A DNA stretch of 64,000 nucleotides, taken from the NCBI RefSeq assembly GCF_043555885.1, contig NZ_JBIGHX010000010.1:186001-250000 (forward strand). Direction: 5' to 3'. How positions within the stretch are numbered: position 1 is the stretch's first letter; each line of letters begins with the position of its first letter. Source of the stretch: Pelomonas lactea (lineage in GTDB: Bacteria > Pseudomonadota > Gammaproteobacteria > Burkholderiales > Burkholderiaceae_C). Below the pieces are notes generated by a model. That model did no database searches, was not told the origin of the DNA, and saw only the letters and a list, made by a program, of their open reading frames with translations. Of this stretch, positions 10,287-18,103 are shown in pieces. Made by a program: the position numbers and the translations under genes.

Positions 10287-10889
10287 CTAAGCGCCAAGGC
10301 CGCGGAAGCAGTGCTCCACCAGCCAGGTGACCACCTGCGCGTCGCTGTGGCTGCCGCTGGCGCGCATCACGCCCAGCACGGGGTCGCAGGCGCGGGCGTA
10401 CAGCAGATACAGCACCAGCTCGGGCGGCACGGTGGCGTCCAGCCGGCCGGCGGCCTGGGCCTCGGTGATCCAGCCGCCCAGCTCGTCGGACAGCTGCATC
10501 AACCGGTCCATGTAGCCCTTGTCGCCCATCAGCGCGCCGCGCAGCGAGGAGCTTTGCGAGGGCAGCGCGGGCATCTGGCCGGCGATCTGCTGCTCGTAGG
10601 TCCAGCGCGCCAGTGCCTTCAGCCGGCCCACGGCGTCCAGGTCCATGCTGCGCAGCCGGGCCACCTCGTCCAGCGCCCGGTCCAGCACGCGCACCATCGC
10701 GGCGGCGGCCAGTTCCTCCTTGGATGTGAAGTGCTTGTAGAGGCTGGCCTTGCCGATGCCCACGTCGGCAACGACCTCGTCCACCGTCATCGCGTCGAAA
10801 CCCTTCTCGGCCAGCAGCCGGTTCACCGACGCGACGATGGCCTCCTCACGGGCCTGGAGCACTTGTTCCTTGAAGCTGGGTCTGGCCAT
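10287..10889 (-). CDS. TetR/AcrR family transcriptional regulator
   Basis: A 200-residue TetR-family repressor. The helix-turn-helix occupies about residues 25-60 (LLAEKGFDAMTVDEVVADVGIGKASLYKHFTSKEEL). The all-helical C-terminal half forms the ligand-binding and dimer region. It is divergent from the FAS1 gene at 11169. The intervening AT-rich region holds an inverted repeat (10983-10996) over a possible promoter, which makes local or self regulation plausible, but this is inference. Its own start is preceded by TAGAAT at a leaderless distance. The ligand is unknown. Confidence 0.85.
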   Translation of the reverse strand: MARPSFKEQVLQAREEAIVASVNRLLAEKGFDAMTVDEVVADVGIGKASLYKHFTSKEELAAAAMVRVLDRALDEVARLRSMDLDAVGRLKALARWTYEQQIAGQMPALPSQSSSLRGALMGDKGYMDRLMQLSDELGGWITEAQAAGRLDATVPPELVLYLLYARACDPVLGVMRASGSHSDAQVVTWLVEHCFRGLGA

Positions 10890-10896
10890 GCCGACG

Positions 10897-10902
10897 ATTC
10901 TA
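10897..10902 (-). promoter_or_regulatory. -10 box TAGAAT of the TetR gene, leaderless
   Basis: Reverse-strand TAGAAT is separated by exactly 7 nt from the ATG at 10889, the same geometry as rpe. No Shine-Dalgarno sequence is present. Confidence 0.5.
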
Positions 10903-10972
10903 GTCGGGGCGGTTCCCGGATGAACTTTCCAGTCGCTTACAAAACTTTCAATTACGAAAATGGACTGATGTG

Positions 10973-11001
10973 TTGACTTTGGGAACTGAATAGTTCAAAT
11001 T
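10973..11001 (+). promoter_or_regulatory. candidate promoter with inverted repeat GAACT-N4-AGTTC
   Basis: In the unusually AT-rich divergent region, TTGACT (10973-10978) is followed 16-17 bp later by TCAAAT/CAAATT (10995-11001). The perfect inverted repeat GAACT-gaat-AGTTC (10983-10996) occupies the spacer and would block RNA polymerase if bound, so it is a candidate operator for the adjacent TetR protein. A transcript from here would have a leader of about 160 nt before the FAS1 start at 11169; I see no riboswitch in that leader. Confidence 0.4.
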
Positions 11002-11168
11002 CTGCACCGCCCAGTCTTGAATGGTGCAACCATGTCGTCCTGCCACTCACGCGCTTGCCGTTCAAGGCGTCCCTCCGGACGCTGAGCCCATTCCTTCCCT
11101 GGTTGTTGCGGCGCCCCGCGTGGGGCGTCGTGGCCCCGCTCATCCCAACACGTCTCAAGGAGATCTCC

Positions 11169-12098
11169 ATGCTCGGAACGAACTGGTTGAAGCGTCTCGG
11201 CCTGGCGCTGATGTTCAGCGGCCTGACCGCCTGCGGTGGCGGCGACCCCGAACCCAACATCGTCGAGACGGCCCAGGCCGATGCCCGCTTCAGCACGCTG
11301 GTGGAGGCCGTACAGGCGGCCGGCCTGGCGGACACGCTGTCCGGCCCCGGCCCGTTCACGGTGTTCGCGCCCACCAACGACGCTTTCGCCGCGCTGCTGG
11401 CCGAGCTGGGCGTCACCAAGGCCCAGCTGTTGGCCGACAAGGCGCTGCTGATGCAGGTGCTGCAGTACCACGTGCTGCCCAGCCAGGTGCTCAAGGCCGG
11501 TGTGCCGCTGGGCAAGCCCATCACGCCGCTGGCGGGTGGCATCTTCAAGGTGGACTCGCGCGGCAGCGACCTCGTCATCACCGACGGCCGCAACCGCACC
11601 GCCCGCATCACCGCGACGGACCTGCAGACGCGCAACGGCGTCATCCACGTCGTCGACCGCGTGCTGCTGCCGGCCGACAAGACCATCGTCGCCACCGCAC
11701 AGGCCACACCGGACTTCAGCATCCTCGTGGAAGCCGTCGTCGCCGCCGGCCTGGTGGACACGCTCAACGGCACCGGCCCGTTCACCGTGTTCGCGCCCAC
11801 CAACGCCGCCTTCGCCAAGCTGCTGACCGAGCTGGGCGTCACCAAGGCCCAGCTGCTGGCCGACAAGGCGCTGCTGACCCAGGTGCTGACCTACCACGTG
11901 CTGCCGGCCCGCGTGCTGAAGGCCGACGTGCCGGTGGGCAGCGCCATCACGACCGTGCAGGGCCAGACCTTCACGGTCGACGCGAGCCTCGCCATCACCG
12001 ACCAGCGCGCCCGCAAAGCCGCCATCACCGCCACCGACGTGCTGGCCCGCAACGGCGTCATCCATGTGATCGACACGGTGATCCTGCCGCGCCCCTGA
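11169..12098 (+). CDS. lipoprotein with two FAS1 (fasciclin) domains
   Basis: A 309-residue exported protein. The signal MLGTNWLKRLGLALMFSG ends in lipobox LTAC, so it should be a lipoprotein. Two FAS1 domains follow (about residues 32-170 and 175-307), each with the H1 block GPFTVFAPTN and the H2 block NGVIHVVDRVLLP or NGVIHVIDTVILP, the conserved adhesion motifs of fasciclins. The ATG at 11169 is chosen because AAGGAG (11157-11162) precedes it by 6 nt and a secretion signal follows; an upstream ATG at 11055 adds residues lacking any signal. The two domains are very similar at DNA level (offset 426 nt), suggesting recent duplication or conversion. Role is probably adhesion or matrix binding at the cell surface. 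Confidence 0.88.
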   Translation: MLGTNWLKRLGLALMFSGLTACGGGDPEPNIVETAQADARFSTLVEAVQAAGLADTLSGPGPFTVFAPTNDAFAALLAELGVTKAQLLADKALLMQVLQYHVLPSQVLKAGVPLGKPITPLAGGIFKVDSRGSDLVITDGRNRTARITATDLQTRNGVIHVVDRVLLPADKTIVATAQATPDFSILVEAVVAAGLVDTLNGTGPFTVFAPTNAAFAKLLTELGVTKAQLLADKALLTQVLTYHVLPARVLKADVPVGSAITTVQGQTFTVDASLAITDQRARKAAITATDVLARNGVIHVIDTVILPRP

Positions 12099-12166
12099 GT
12101 GTTTCCACCCCGGCCCGTCCCGGGCCTGTTCCTCCCCGCCCCCCCGGCATTTCCTAGGAGTTTTCG

Positions 12167-12619
12167 ATGAAGCGCTATCTCGCCATCTGTGCCCTGTCCC
12201 TGCTGTCGGCGGCCGCCCAGGCCAAGGACATCGTCGACACCGCCGTTGCCGCTGGCAACTTCAAAACGCTGGCCACCGCCCTGCAGGCGGCCGGCCTGGT
12301 CGACACCTTGAAGGGCACCGGCCCGTTCACGGTGTTCGCGCCCACCGACACCGCCTTCGCCAAGATCCCCAAGGCCGACCTCGACGCGCTGCTGAAGGAC
12401 AAGGCCAAGCTCACCGCGGTGCTGACCTACCACGTCGTGCCGGGCAAGGTCATGGCCAAGGACGTCAAGGCCGGCAAGGTCAAGACGGTGCAGGGCAGCG
12501 AGCTGACCATCGGCACCATGGGCGGCGTGACGGTGGACAACGCCAAGGTCACGGCCACCGACATCGCCGCGGACAACGGCGTCATCCACGTCATCGACAC
12601 GGTCGTGCTGCCGAAGTGA
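12167..12619 (+). CDS. secreted single FAS1-domain protein
   Basis: A 150-residue protein with a cleavable signal peptide (MKRYLAICALSLLSAAAQA, cut before KDIVD) and one complete FAS1 domain. H1 is GPFTVFAPTDTAFAKIP and H2 is NGVIHVIDTVVLP. Spacing to the two-domain lipoprotein is 68 bp, with TAGGAG just before the ATG, so the two are probably one operon. Length equals typical bacterial MPB70-like FAS1 proteins. It may be a soluble periplasmic or secreted partner of the lipoprotein. It ends at the convergent repeat region before tag. Confidence 0.9.
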   Translation: MKRYLAICALSLLSAAAQAKDIVDTAVAAGNFKTLATALQAAGLVDTLKGTGPFTVFAPTDTAFAKIPKADLDALLKDKAKLTAVLTYHVVPGKVMAKDVKAGKVKTVQGSELTIGTMGGVTVDNAKVTATDIAADNGVIHVIDTVVLPK

Positions 12620-12713
12620 GGCCCCTCGTCCAGCCGCGCCTCGCTGAACGCGGGCGCGGCTGGCCGGTCCCCCGAGGGGACGGCTTGGGAGCGGCCCGGC
12701 GCTCGGCCCGAAG
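12617..12713 (+). repeat. intergenic palindromic repeat, copy A
   Basis: Between convergent genes. It contains an outer stem CCCCTCG (12622-12628) / CGAGGGG (12673-12679) enclosing an 11-bp perfect stem CCAGCCGCGCC (12630-12640) / GGCGCGGCTGG (12653-12663). The block 12681-12710 is identical to 16569-16598 in copy B. No U-tract follows on either strand, so it may be a factor-independent hairpin or a rho-linked processing site acting as a bidirectional terminator. Confidence 0.65.
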
Positions 12714-13331
12714 TCAACGCGGCCGGATGAAGGCCTCGCGCGCCGCTTGCGCCTCGGCCCAGTGATGGCAGCCGGGCTGGTGGTCGTTGATGAGGCCCAT
12801 GGCCTGCATCAGCGCATGCATGGTCGTCGGGCCGACGAACTTCCAGCCGCGCTTCTTCAAGTCTTTCGACAGCGCCTCGGACGGCGCCGACGTCGCCAGG
12901 TTGTGCGCCACCGAGTTCTGCGGCGGCTCGAAGCGCCACAGGTAGGCGGCCAGCGAACCTTCCGTCGTCACCAGTTCCACGCAGCGCGCGGCGTTGTGGA
13001 TGGCCGCCTCGATCTTGCCGCGGTGGCGCACGATGCCGGCATCGGCCAGCAGGCGTTGCACGTCCGCTTCGCCGAACTTCGCCACCGCGTGGAAGTCGAA
13101 GCCGGCGAACGCCGCACGGAAGGCGTCGCGCTTGTTCAGGATGGTCCGCCATGAGAGGCCGCTCTGGAAGCCTTCCAGGCACAGCTTCTCGAACAGCCGG
13201 AAGTCGTCCGCCACGGGGCGACCCCATTCCTCGTCGTGGTAGCGCAGATAGGCGTCATCGCCGGGCGCGGCGGCGCACCAGGCGCAGCGCGGCCGGCCAT
13301 CGGGAGGCAGGTACAGGGGCTTGGGGCTCAT
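12714..13331 (-). CDS. tag: DNA-3-methyladenine glycosylase I
   Basis: A 205-residue Tag glycosylase removing 3-methyladenine from alkylated DNA. The family Zn-binding residues are recognisable: Cys16 in RCAWC, His32 in YHDEEWG, and the C-terminal His/Cys pair in LINDHQPGCHHW. Core motifs LFEKLCLEGFQSGLSWRTIL and DAGIVRHRGKIEAAIHNA (helix-hairpin-helix region) are intact. The N-terminus is about 12 residues longer than in E. coli Tag. The gene starts inside the stop codon of the binding protein upstream (ATGA at 13328-13331), so it is translated from that transcript. Function is secure. Confidence 0.95.
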   Translation of the reverse strand: MSPKPLYLPPDGRPRCAWCAAAPGDDAYLRYHDEEWGRPVADDFRLFEKLCLEGFQSGLSWRTILNKRDAFRAAFAGFDFHAVAKFGEADVQRLLADAGIVRHRGKIEAAIHNAARCVELVTTEGSLAAYLWRFEPPQNSVAHNLATSAPSEALSKDLKKRGWKFVGPTTMHALMQAMGLINDHQPGCHHWAEAQAAREAFIRPR

Positions 13332-14071
13332 CGGTATTTCTCGGTCAGCTGGCGCAGCACGCCGTCGCGTTCCAGCCGGCGCAGCGCCAGTGTCAGGCGC
13401 TCCTCGTGCGTGGCCGGCAGGTCGGGGCGCAGCGCCAGGTACTGCGGCTCCTCCTGGAACACCGTGCGGCCCAACCGCAGCTTGTCATTCATGTGGTGGT
13501 CGGCGATGTGGCGCTGCAGGTTGATGTCCTGGCCGTAGATGATGTCGGCCCGGCCCATCGTCAGCATCTGCAGCGCCTCGCGCTCCGAGGCCACCTCGGC
13601 GATGGCGACGCTGGCGTTCACGAGGTGGCGCGCCATGGCCGTGCCGCGCATGACCAGCACCCGCTTGCTGCGGCTGGCCTGCGACAGCTGTTCCAGCGTG
13701 TCGATGTCGCGCGAGTCGCCGGCGCGCTGCACGACGACGTGACGGATGGTGTACAGCGGCACCGGCGCGTAGCGCCACTGCCGCTCGCGTTCGGGCGACT
13801 TGAGCAGGCAGAAGAAGGCGTCGACGCGGCTCTCCGCCAGCAGCCGTTCCACGCGCTTGAGCGGCACGCGCTGCTCCAGCCCCGTGAAGTGCAGGCCGGG
13901 GTCGACGCGCTCCACGGCGCGCAGGATCTCCAGGCACAGCCCCGGCCGCAGCTTGTTGTCGGGGTCGTACTTCACCACCGAGCCGCTCTGCTGTGCCGTG
14001 CGCAACGTCAGCTCCTGCGCTTGGGCGCACGGGCCCAGCAGCGCGATCAGCAGCCAGAGCCGGTGCAGCAC
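13328..14071 (-). CDS. periplasmic substrate-binding protein, SBP_bac_3-like
   Basis: A 247-residue exported protein of the bacterial extracellular solute-binding family 3 fold, as in amino-acid receptors. The signal peptide is MLHRLWLLIALLGPCAQA. Domain features include PGLCLEILRAVERV, a central hinge and GRADIIYGQDINLQRHI in the second lobe. The start is GTG at 14071, because a stop codon lies directly upstream in frame. No ABC permease or ATPase accompanies it, so it may be an orphan receptor or sensor rather than part of a transporter, a situation common in Burkholderiales. It is coupled to tag by a 4-nt overlap with no evident functional link. Confidence 0.75.
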   Translation of the reverse strand: MLHRLWLLIALLGPCAQAQELTLRTAQQSGSVVKYDPDNKLRPGLCLEILRAVERVDPGLHFTGLEQRVPLKRVERLLAESRVDAFFCLLKSPERERQWRYAPVPLYTIRHVVVQRAGDSRDIDTLEQLSQASRSKRVLVMRGTAMARHLVNASVAIAEVASEREALQMLTMGRADIIYGQDINLQRHIADHHMNDKLRLGRTVFQEEPQYLALRPDLPATHEERLTLALRRLERDGVLRQLTEKYR

Positions 14072-14121
14072 TTAGGATCACGCATCCTGATCGACATGGG
14101 CTGAGCATAGCGCCCGGCCGG

Positions 14122-14127
14122 CACAAT
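14122..14127 (+). promoter_or_regulatory. -10-like box CACAAT before apaG
   Basis: CACAAT ends 6 nt before the apaG ATG at 14134 with no Shine-Dalgarno between them, again consistent with a leaderless mRNA. The hexamer match is weaker (4 of 6 to TATAAT). Confidence 0.35.
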
Positions 14128-14133
14128 CACCCG

Positions 14134-14508
14134 ATGGCCAACCCCCGATTCAGTTGCAGCGTCACGGTGCAGGCGCTGCCCGAGCAGACCCACCTTGAGC
14201 AGGGCCTGTACGCCTACAGCTACACCATCACCATCGAGAACACCGGCGACGTGCTGGCCCAGCTGATCGGTCGGCACTGGGAGATCACCGATGCCCGCGG
14301 CCAGGTGCAGGTCGTCGACGGCCTGGCCGTCGTGGGTCACCAGCCGGTGCTGGCGCCGGGCCAGAGCTTCCAGTACAGCTCCTGGGCGCAGATCTCCACG
14401 CCGCAGGGCACCATGCGCGGCCGCTTTCTGTGCGTGACGGACGCCTGCGAGATCTTCCACGCCGACGTGGCCGAGTTCCTGTTGGCGGACTCGGCGAGCC
14501 TGCATTGA
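14134..14508 (+). CDS. apaG: ApaG (Co2+/Mg2+ efflux-associated) protein
   Basis: A 124-residue single-domain ApaG with an immunoglobulin-like beta-sandwich. Typical segments are YAYSYTITIENTGDVLAQLIGRHWEITDARG, VVGHQPVLAPGQSFQYSSW and GTMRGRFLCV. Bacterial ApaG is linked to the diadenosine tetraphosphatase operon and reported to affect cation tolerance; its biochemical activity is unclear. Here it is the first gene before gcr, whose probable TTG start overlaps the apaG stop. Length matches the family (about 125). The start at 14134 removes an N-terminal extension that does not resemble ApaG. Confidence 0.92.
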   Translation: MANPRFSCSVTVQALPEQTHLEQGLYAYSYTITIENTGDVLAQLIGRHWEITDARGQVQVVDGLAVVGHQPVLAPGQSFQYSSWAQISTPQGTMRGRFLCVTDACEIFHADVAEFLLADSASLH

Positions 14509-16478
14509 GCTGGGACCTCACCGCGCTGCTGAACGCCGCGGACCCGCAGGCAGCGCTCGCCGAGCGCAACCTGTGGCTGGTGCGGCTGCTGGAGTGGCTG
14601 CGCCATGCGCCGCGCGACGCGATGGCGCCCGGCACGCCGCTGCCCCTCGTGCGGCTCAAGCACCTGCTCAACGTGCTGGAGCGCCACGCCGAGCATGCGC
14701 ACAAGTTCGCGGCGGTCATTGCCGGCGTCTGGAACGATGTGGATGCCGTCAGTCTGTTCGCCGAGGTGGGCTTCGCGCCGCGCATGGCGCTGTGGCACGA
14801 GTTCCTGGGGCGGCTGCGCCGCCGCGTGCTGCCCGCCACCACCGACACGCGCGACCTGGCCGAGCTGTTCGAGCTGCTGTTCGGCGACGAGGGCGACGAG
14901 GACTGGATCGCCGCCATCGACGACGAGCTGCTGGCCCGGCTGAGCCTGCTGTTCGCCGCAGCGCCCGACGAGGGCTGGCGCGTGGAGATGCAGGCCGCCG
15001 TCACGGTGCTCGTCAGCAGCGTTCACGCCGCGGGGCTGGCCGGTCCGCTGCGTGTGCGCATGGACGGGCAGCTGCTGCAGGACAAGCCCTTCCACCAGCT
15101 GCCCGCGGCCTGGGAGGCCGTGGAGCGTGGTCTGGTGCAGCCCGGCGAGGGCGAGGCGGGTACTGCGCTCGCCCCAGCGCTGCAACTGCTGCGCGCGCTG
15201 CTGGACCGCTGCCGCAGCGCCACGCTGACGGTGCCCGAGCACCTGGAGGCGCACGGCGTGTCGGTGGATCTGATGTTCTCGGTGGAGCAGCTCACCGCGC
15301 GGCTGGACCGCATCGAGGCGCTGCTGGCCTGCCTGCTGTCCGCGCAGCCGCAGCGCGAGCTGCTGCGGCTGGTGGCGGGCCTGGTGCGCGTGGTGCACGA
15401 GCGGCGCAGCCTGCGCACGCTGTTCGCGCGCCACTACTCGCTGCTGGCGCGCAAGGTGGCCGAGCGCAGCGCCGAGACGGGCGAGCACTACATCACCCGC
15501 AACCGCGCCGAGTACCGCGACATGCTGGCCCGCGCGGCGGGCGGCGGCGCCGTCATTGCCGGCACCACCTTCCTCAAGTTCCTCATCGCGATGCTGGGGT
15601 TCACCGCGTTCTGGGGCGGCTTCTGGGCCGGTGTGAACTACGCGCTGAGCTTCGTCGTCATCCACCTGCTGCACTGGACGGTGGCCACCAAGCAGCCGGC
15701 CATGACCGCGCCGGCCATGGCCGACAAGCTGCTCCACATCGACCGCGACGACGGCCTGCAGGGCTTTGTCGACGAGGTCACGCACCTGACGCGCTCGCAG
15801 GTGGCCGGCATCCTCGGCAACCTGGCGCTGGCCGCCCCGGTGGTGCTGGCCGTGCAAGGGCTGTGCTGGCTGGCGTTCGGCGCGCCGCTGGTGGGCGAGC
15901 GCGAGGCGCACTACGTGCTGCACTCGCTGAGCCTGCTCGGCCCGTCGCTGCTGTTCGCCGCGTTCACGGGCACGCTGCTGTTCGCGTCCAGCCTCATCGC
16001 CGGCTGGGTGGAGAACTGGTTCGTCTTCCACCGGCTGGACAGCGCCATCGCGTGGAACCCGCGCATCGTCGCGCTGCTGGGCGGCACGCGGGCGCAGCGC
16101 TGGTCGCGCTGGTGGCGGGCCAACATCTCGGGCCTGGCCGCCAACACCAGCCTGGGCCTGATGCTGGGCCTGGTGCCGGCGCTGCTGGGGTTTGTCGGGC
16201 TGGGCATCGAGGTGCGGCACGTGACGCTGGCCACCGGCCAGCTGGCTGCCGCCGTGGGCGCGCTGGGCGTGGGCGTGCTGCAGACGTGGGCGTTCTGGTC
16301 GTGCGTGCTGTGCATCGCCGGCATCGGCGTGCTCAACGTCGGCGTCAGCTTCCTGTGCGCGTTCAAGGTGGCGCTGCGCTCGCGCGGCGTGCGGCTGTCG
16401 GACCGCAGGCGCGTCTACGCTGCCATCCGGCAGCGGCTGCGCCGTGAGCCGCTCAGCTTCCTGGTTCCTCCGAAGTGA
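14505..16478 (+). CDS. gcr: Gcr-family membrane protein ('site-specific recombinase')
   Basis: A protein of about 657 residues belonging to the group named after the gonococcal recombinase Gcr. The N-terminal 350 residues are helical. The C-terminal part has clear membrane segments, for example AGTTFLKFLIAMLGFTAFWGG (about residue 350), VNYALSFVVIHLLHW, LALAAPVVLAVQGLCWLAF, LLFAAFTGTLLFASSLIAGW and two more near the end. No recombinase catalytic motif (tyrosine or serine type) is visible, so the name is probably misleading and an integral inner-membrane role more likely. The start is uncertain: TTG at 14505 overlaps the apaG stop (TTGA) and begins the conserved region; an in-frame ATG at 14430 would add 25 unlikely residues. 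Confidence 0.75.
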   Translation: MSWDLTALLNAADPQAALAERNLWLVRLLEWLRHAPRDAMAPGTPLPLVRLKHLLNVLERHAEHAHKFAAVIAGVWNDVDAVSLFAEVGFAPRMALWHEFLGRLRRRVLPATTDTRDLAELFELLFGDEGDEDWIAAIDDELLARLSLLFAAAPDEGWRVEMQAAVTVLVSSVHAAGLAGPLRVRMDGQLLQDKPFHQLPAAWEAVERGLVQPGEGEAGTALAPALQLLRALLDRCRSATLTVPEHLEAHGVSVDLMFSVEQLTARLDRIEALLACLLSAQPQRELLRLVAGLVRVVHERRSLRTLFARHYSLLARKVAERSAETGEHYITRNRAEYRDMLARAAGGGAVIAGTTFLKFLIAMLGFTAFWGGFWAGVNYALSFVVIHLLHWTVATKQPAMTAPAMADKLLHIDRDDGLQGFVDEVTHLTRSQVAGILGNLALAAPVVLAVQGLCWLAFGAPLVGEREAHYVLHSLSLLGPSLLFAAFTGTLLFASSLIAGWVENWFVFHRLDSAIAWNPRIVALLGGTRAQRWSRWWRANISGLAANTSLGLMLGLVPALLGFVGLGIEVRHVTLATGQLAAAVGALGVGVLQTWAFWSCVLCIAGIGVLNVGVSFLCAFKVALRSRGVRLSDRRRVYAAIRQRLRREPLSFLVPPK

Positions 16479-16600
16479 GGCCCCCCGTCCAAGGAGTACC
16501 TTGGCCGGCCCCCCGGGGGAGCGGCGATGCTGGCGGCTTCGAGCCGCCAGCACATCGCCTGAGCGGGCCGGCTTGGGAGCGGCCCGGCGCTCGGCCCGCG
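16476..16600 (+). repeat. intergenic palindromic repeat, copy B
   Basis: Between convergent genes gcr and the 36-residue membrane protein. It carries hairpins CCAAGG/CCTTGG near 16493, CCCCCC/GGGGG near 16510, and a long stem GCGATG-CTGGCGGC / GCCGCCAG-CACATCGC (about 16524-16559). The 30-nt block 16569-16598 is identical to copy A. The middle modules differ from copy A while both ends are conserved. Confidence 0.65.
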
Positions 16601-16601
16601 G

Positions 16602-16712
16602 TCAGTGGTCGTCGCGACGCTCGCCCTTGTTGCGGCCGGCGAACATGGTCCACCAGATGATGAAGACGAAGATCAGCAGCGCGCCGAGGGCTTCGAGGGC
16701 GAGGAGCAGCAT
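16602..16712 (-). CDS. 36-residue single-pass membrane protein
   Basis: A tiny frame with one hydrophobic helix (ALEALGALLIFVFIIWWTMF, residues 5-24) and a charged cytoplasmic tail GRNKGERRDDH. Codon choice is excellent for this genome: nearly every third position is G or C. TAGAAT, the local -10 form, lies upstream on the same strand (16744-16749). There is no clear Shine-Dalgarno. Its ATG overlaps the mltA ATG head to head (CATG at 16710-16713), an unusual arrangement. Function is unknown; the profile is that of small stress or regulatory membrane peptides. Confidence 0.55.
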   Translation of the reverse strand: MLLLALEALGALLIFVFIIWWTMFAGRNKGERRDDH

Positions 16713-17805
16713 GGCGTGGTGGGCGCGTGGTGGGCTGGCGGCGATTCTAGGAAGCCTGGCTGCCTGCTCCACGCAGCCGCCCGCACCGGTCGCGCCGCGG
16801 CCGGGCCCGCCGGCGGCGGTGCCGGCCGCTCCGTCGGCCGCGCGCTGGGTGGTTGCCGACTGGCAGGAGCTGCCCGGCTGGGGCAGCGACGACCTGCCCG
16901 CCGCCTGGCCCGCTCTGCTGGCCGGCTGCCAGCGCCCCGCGCCGGGCTGGGCCGAGTTCTGTGCCCGCGCCGCGCTGCAGTCGCCGGCCGACGGCTTCGA
17001 GGCGACGCTGCTGCTGATGAAGCACCTGCGCCCGTGGCGGCTGGCAGGCGAGGGCGGCGACACCGGCCTGCTGACCGGCTACTTCGAGCCGCAGTTGGCC
17101 GCCAGCCGCACGCGCCAGGGCGCCTTCCAGTGGCCGCTGCACGCGCTGCCGGCCGACGCCGCGCTGCGCCGGCTGCCGCGCCGCGACATCGACACCCACC
17201 CGCGCTTTACCGCGCTGGCGCTGGCCTGGCTGGACGACCCGTTCGCGCTGCTGCAGCTGCAGATCCAGGGCTCGGGCCGCCTCGTCACGCGCGACGCCGG
17301 CGGCGCCGAGCGCATCAGCCGCGTCGCGTTTGCGGGGCACAACGACCAGCCGTTCGAGTCCGTCGCCAAGGCGCTGCTGGCGCGCGGCGAGGTGCGCGAT
17401 GCGAGCTGGAAGGGCCTGAGCGACTGGGCCCGCAGCAACCCGGCCAAGGTGCGCGACGCGCTGGCGGTGAACCCGCGCGTCGTCTACTTCCGCGAGGAGG
17501 CGCTGGCCGACGCGGCCCAGGGCCCTCGCGGTGCGCAAGGCGTGCCGCTGACGCCGGGCCGGTCGGTGGCCGTCGACAAGGCCTTCATCGTCCTGGGCAC
17601 GCCGCTGTGGCTGGACAGCACCGAGCCGCTGTCCACCACGCCCATGCGCCGCCTCGTGATGGCGCAGGACACCGGCGGCGCCATCCAGGGCGCCGTGCGG
17701 GCCGACCTGTTCTGGGGCTGGGGCGACGACGCCGCGCTGCAGGCCGGCCGCACCAAGCAGCCGCTGCGGCTGTGGGCGCTGCTGCCGGAGGGCATGAGGC
17801 CCTGA
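16711..17805 (+). CDS. mltA: membrane-bound lytic murein transglycosylase A
   Basis: A 364-residue MltA lipoprotein that cleaves peptidoglycan glycan strands to 1,6-anhydro products. The short signal MAWWARGGLAAILGS ends in lipobox LAAC (Cys19), followed by a Pro/Ala-rich linker. The catalytic region has TGYFEPQL near residue 115, LLQLQIQGSGRL near 180, and the 3D domain with the catalytic Asp in MAQDTGGAIQGAVRADLFWG near residue 315. The start at 16711 is preceded by GAGGAG (16701-16706). Further upstream in-frame ATGs fall in the repeat and lack a signal. The gene meets the DUF427 gene end to end (stop codons adjacent). Confidence 0.9.
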   Translation: MAWWARGGLAAILGSLAACSTQPPAPVAPRPGPPAAVPAAPSAARWVVADWQELPGWGSDDLPAAWPALLAGCQRPAPGWAEFCARAALQSPADGFEATLLLMKHLRPWRLAGEGGDTGLLTGYFEPQLAASRTRQGAFQWPLHALPADAALRRLPRRDIDTHPRFTALALAWLDDPFALLQLQIQGSGRLVTRDAGGAERISRVAFAGHNDQPFESVAKALLARGEVRDASWKGLSDWARSNPAKVRDALAVNPRVVYFREEALADAAQGPRGAQGVPLTPGRSVAVDKAFIVLGTPLWLDSTEPLSTTPMRRLVMAQDTGGAIQGAVRADLFWGWGDDAALQAGRTKQPLRLWALLPEGMRP

Positions 17806-18087
17806 CTACTCCGACACCTTGACGCCCTTCCAGAACGCGTAGCGGCCCTTGATCTCGGCCGCGGCGGGCAGCGGGTCGGGGTAGTACCAGACCGCGTCCG
17901 GGTTCATCTCGCCGTTGACCAGCAGGCTCAGGTACTTGGCCTCGCCCTTCCAGGCGCAGCGGCTCACGTGGTTGCTGAACGTCGTGTACTGGGTGTTCAG
18001 CGACGCGGCCGGGAAGTAGTGGTTGCCTTCGACGACGACCGTGTCGTCACTCTCGGCCAGGGTGATGCCGTTCCAGACTGCCTTCAT
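17806..18087 (-). CDS. DUF427 domain protein
   Basis: A 93-residue DUF427 protein: MKAVWNGITLAESDDTVVVEGNHYFP, then VSRCAWKGEAKYLSL and VWYYPDPLPAAAEIKGRYAFW. The conserved aromatic and Lys/Tyr residues of this small beta-fold family are present. AAGGAG precedes the ATG on the reverse strand. Its biochemical role is unknown. It is convergent with mltA and divergent from the small gene at 18104; the divergent starts are only about 16 nt apart, so their control regions must overlap the coding ends. Confidence 0.88.
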   Translation of the reverse strand: MKAVWNGITLAESDDTVVVEGNHYFPAASLNTQYTTFSNHVSRCAWKGEAKYLSLLVNGEMNPDAVWYYPDPLPAAAEIKGRYAFWKGVKVSE

Positions 18088-18103
18088 GCGGGTCTCCTTG
18101 AAA

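Noticed and set aside
11005..11168. Riboswitch in the long FAS1 leader
   Set aside because: I could not recognise any known aptamer core; only a Shine-Dalgarno near the end is supported.
14505..16478. Mobile element suggested by the recombinase name
   Set aside because: No att sites, repeats or cargo boundaries, and the protein is membrane-like; apaG-gcr looks like core chromosome.
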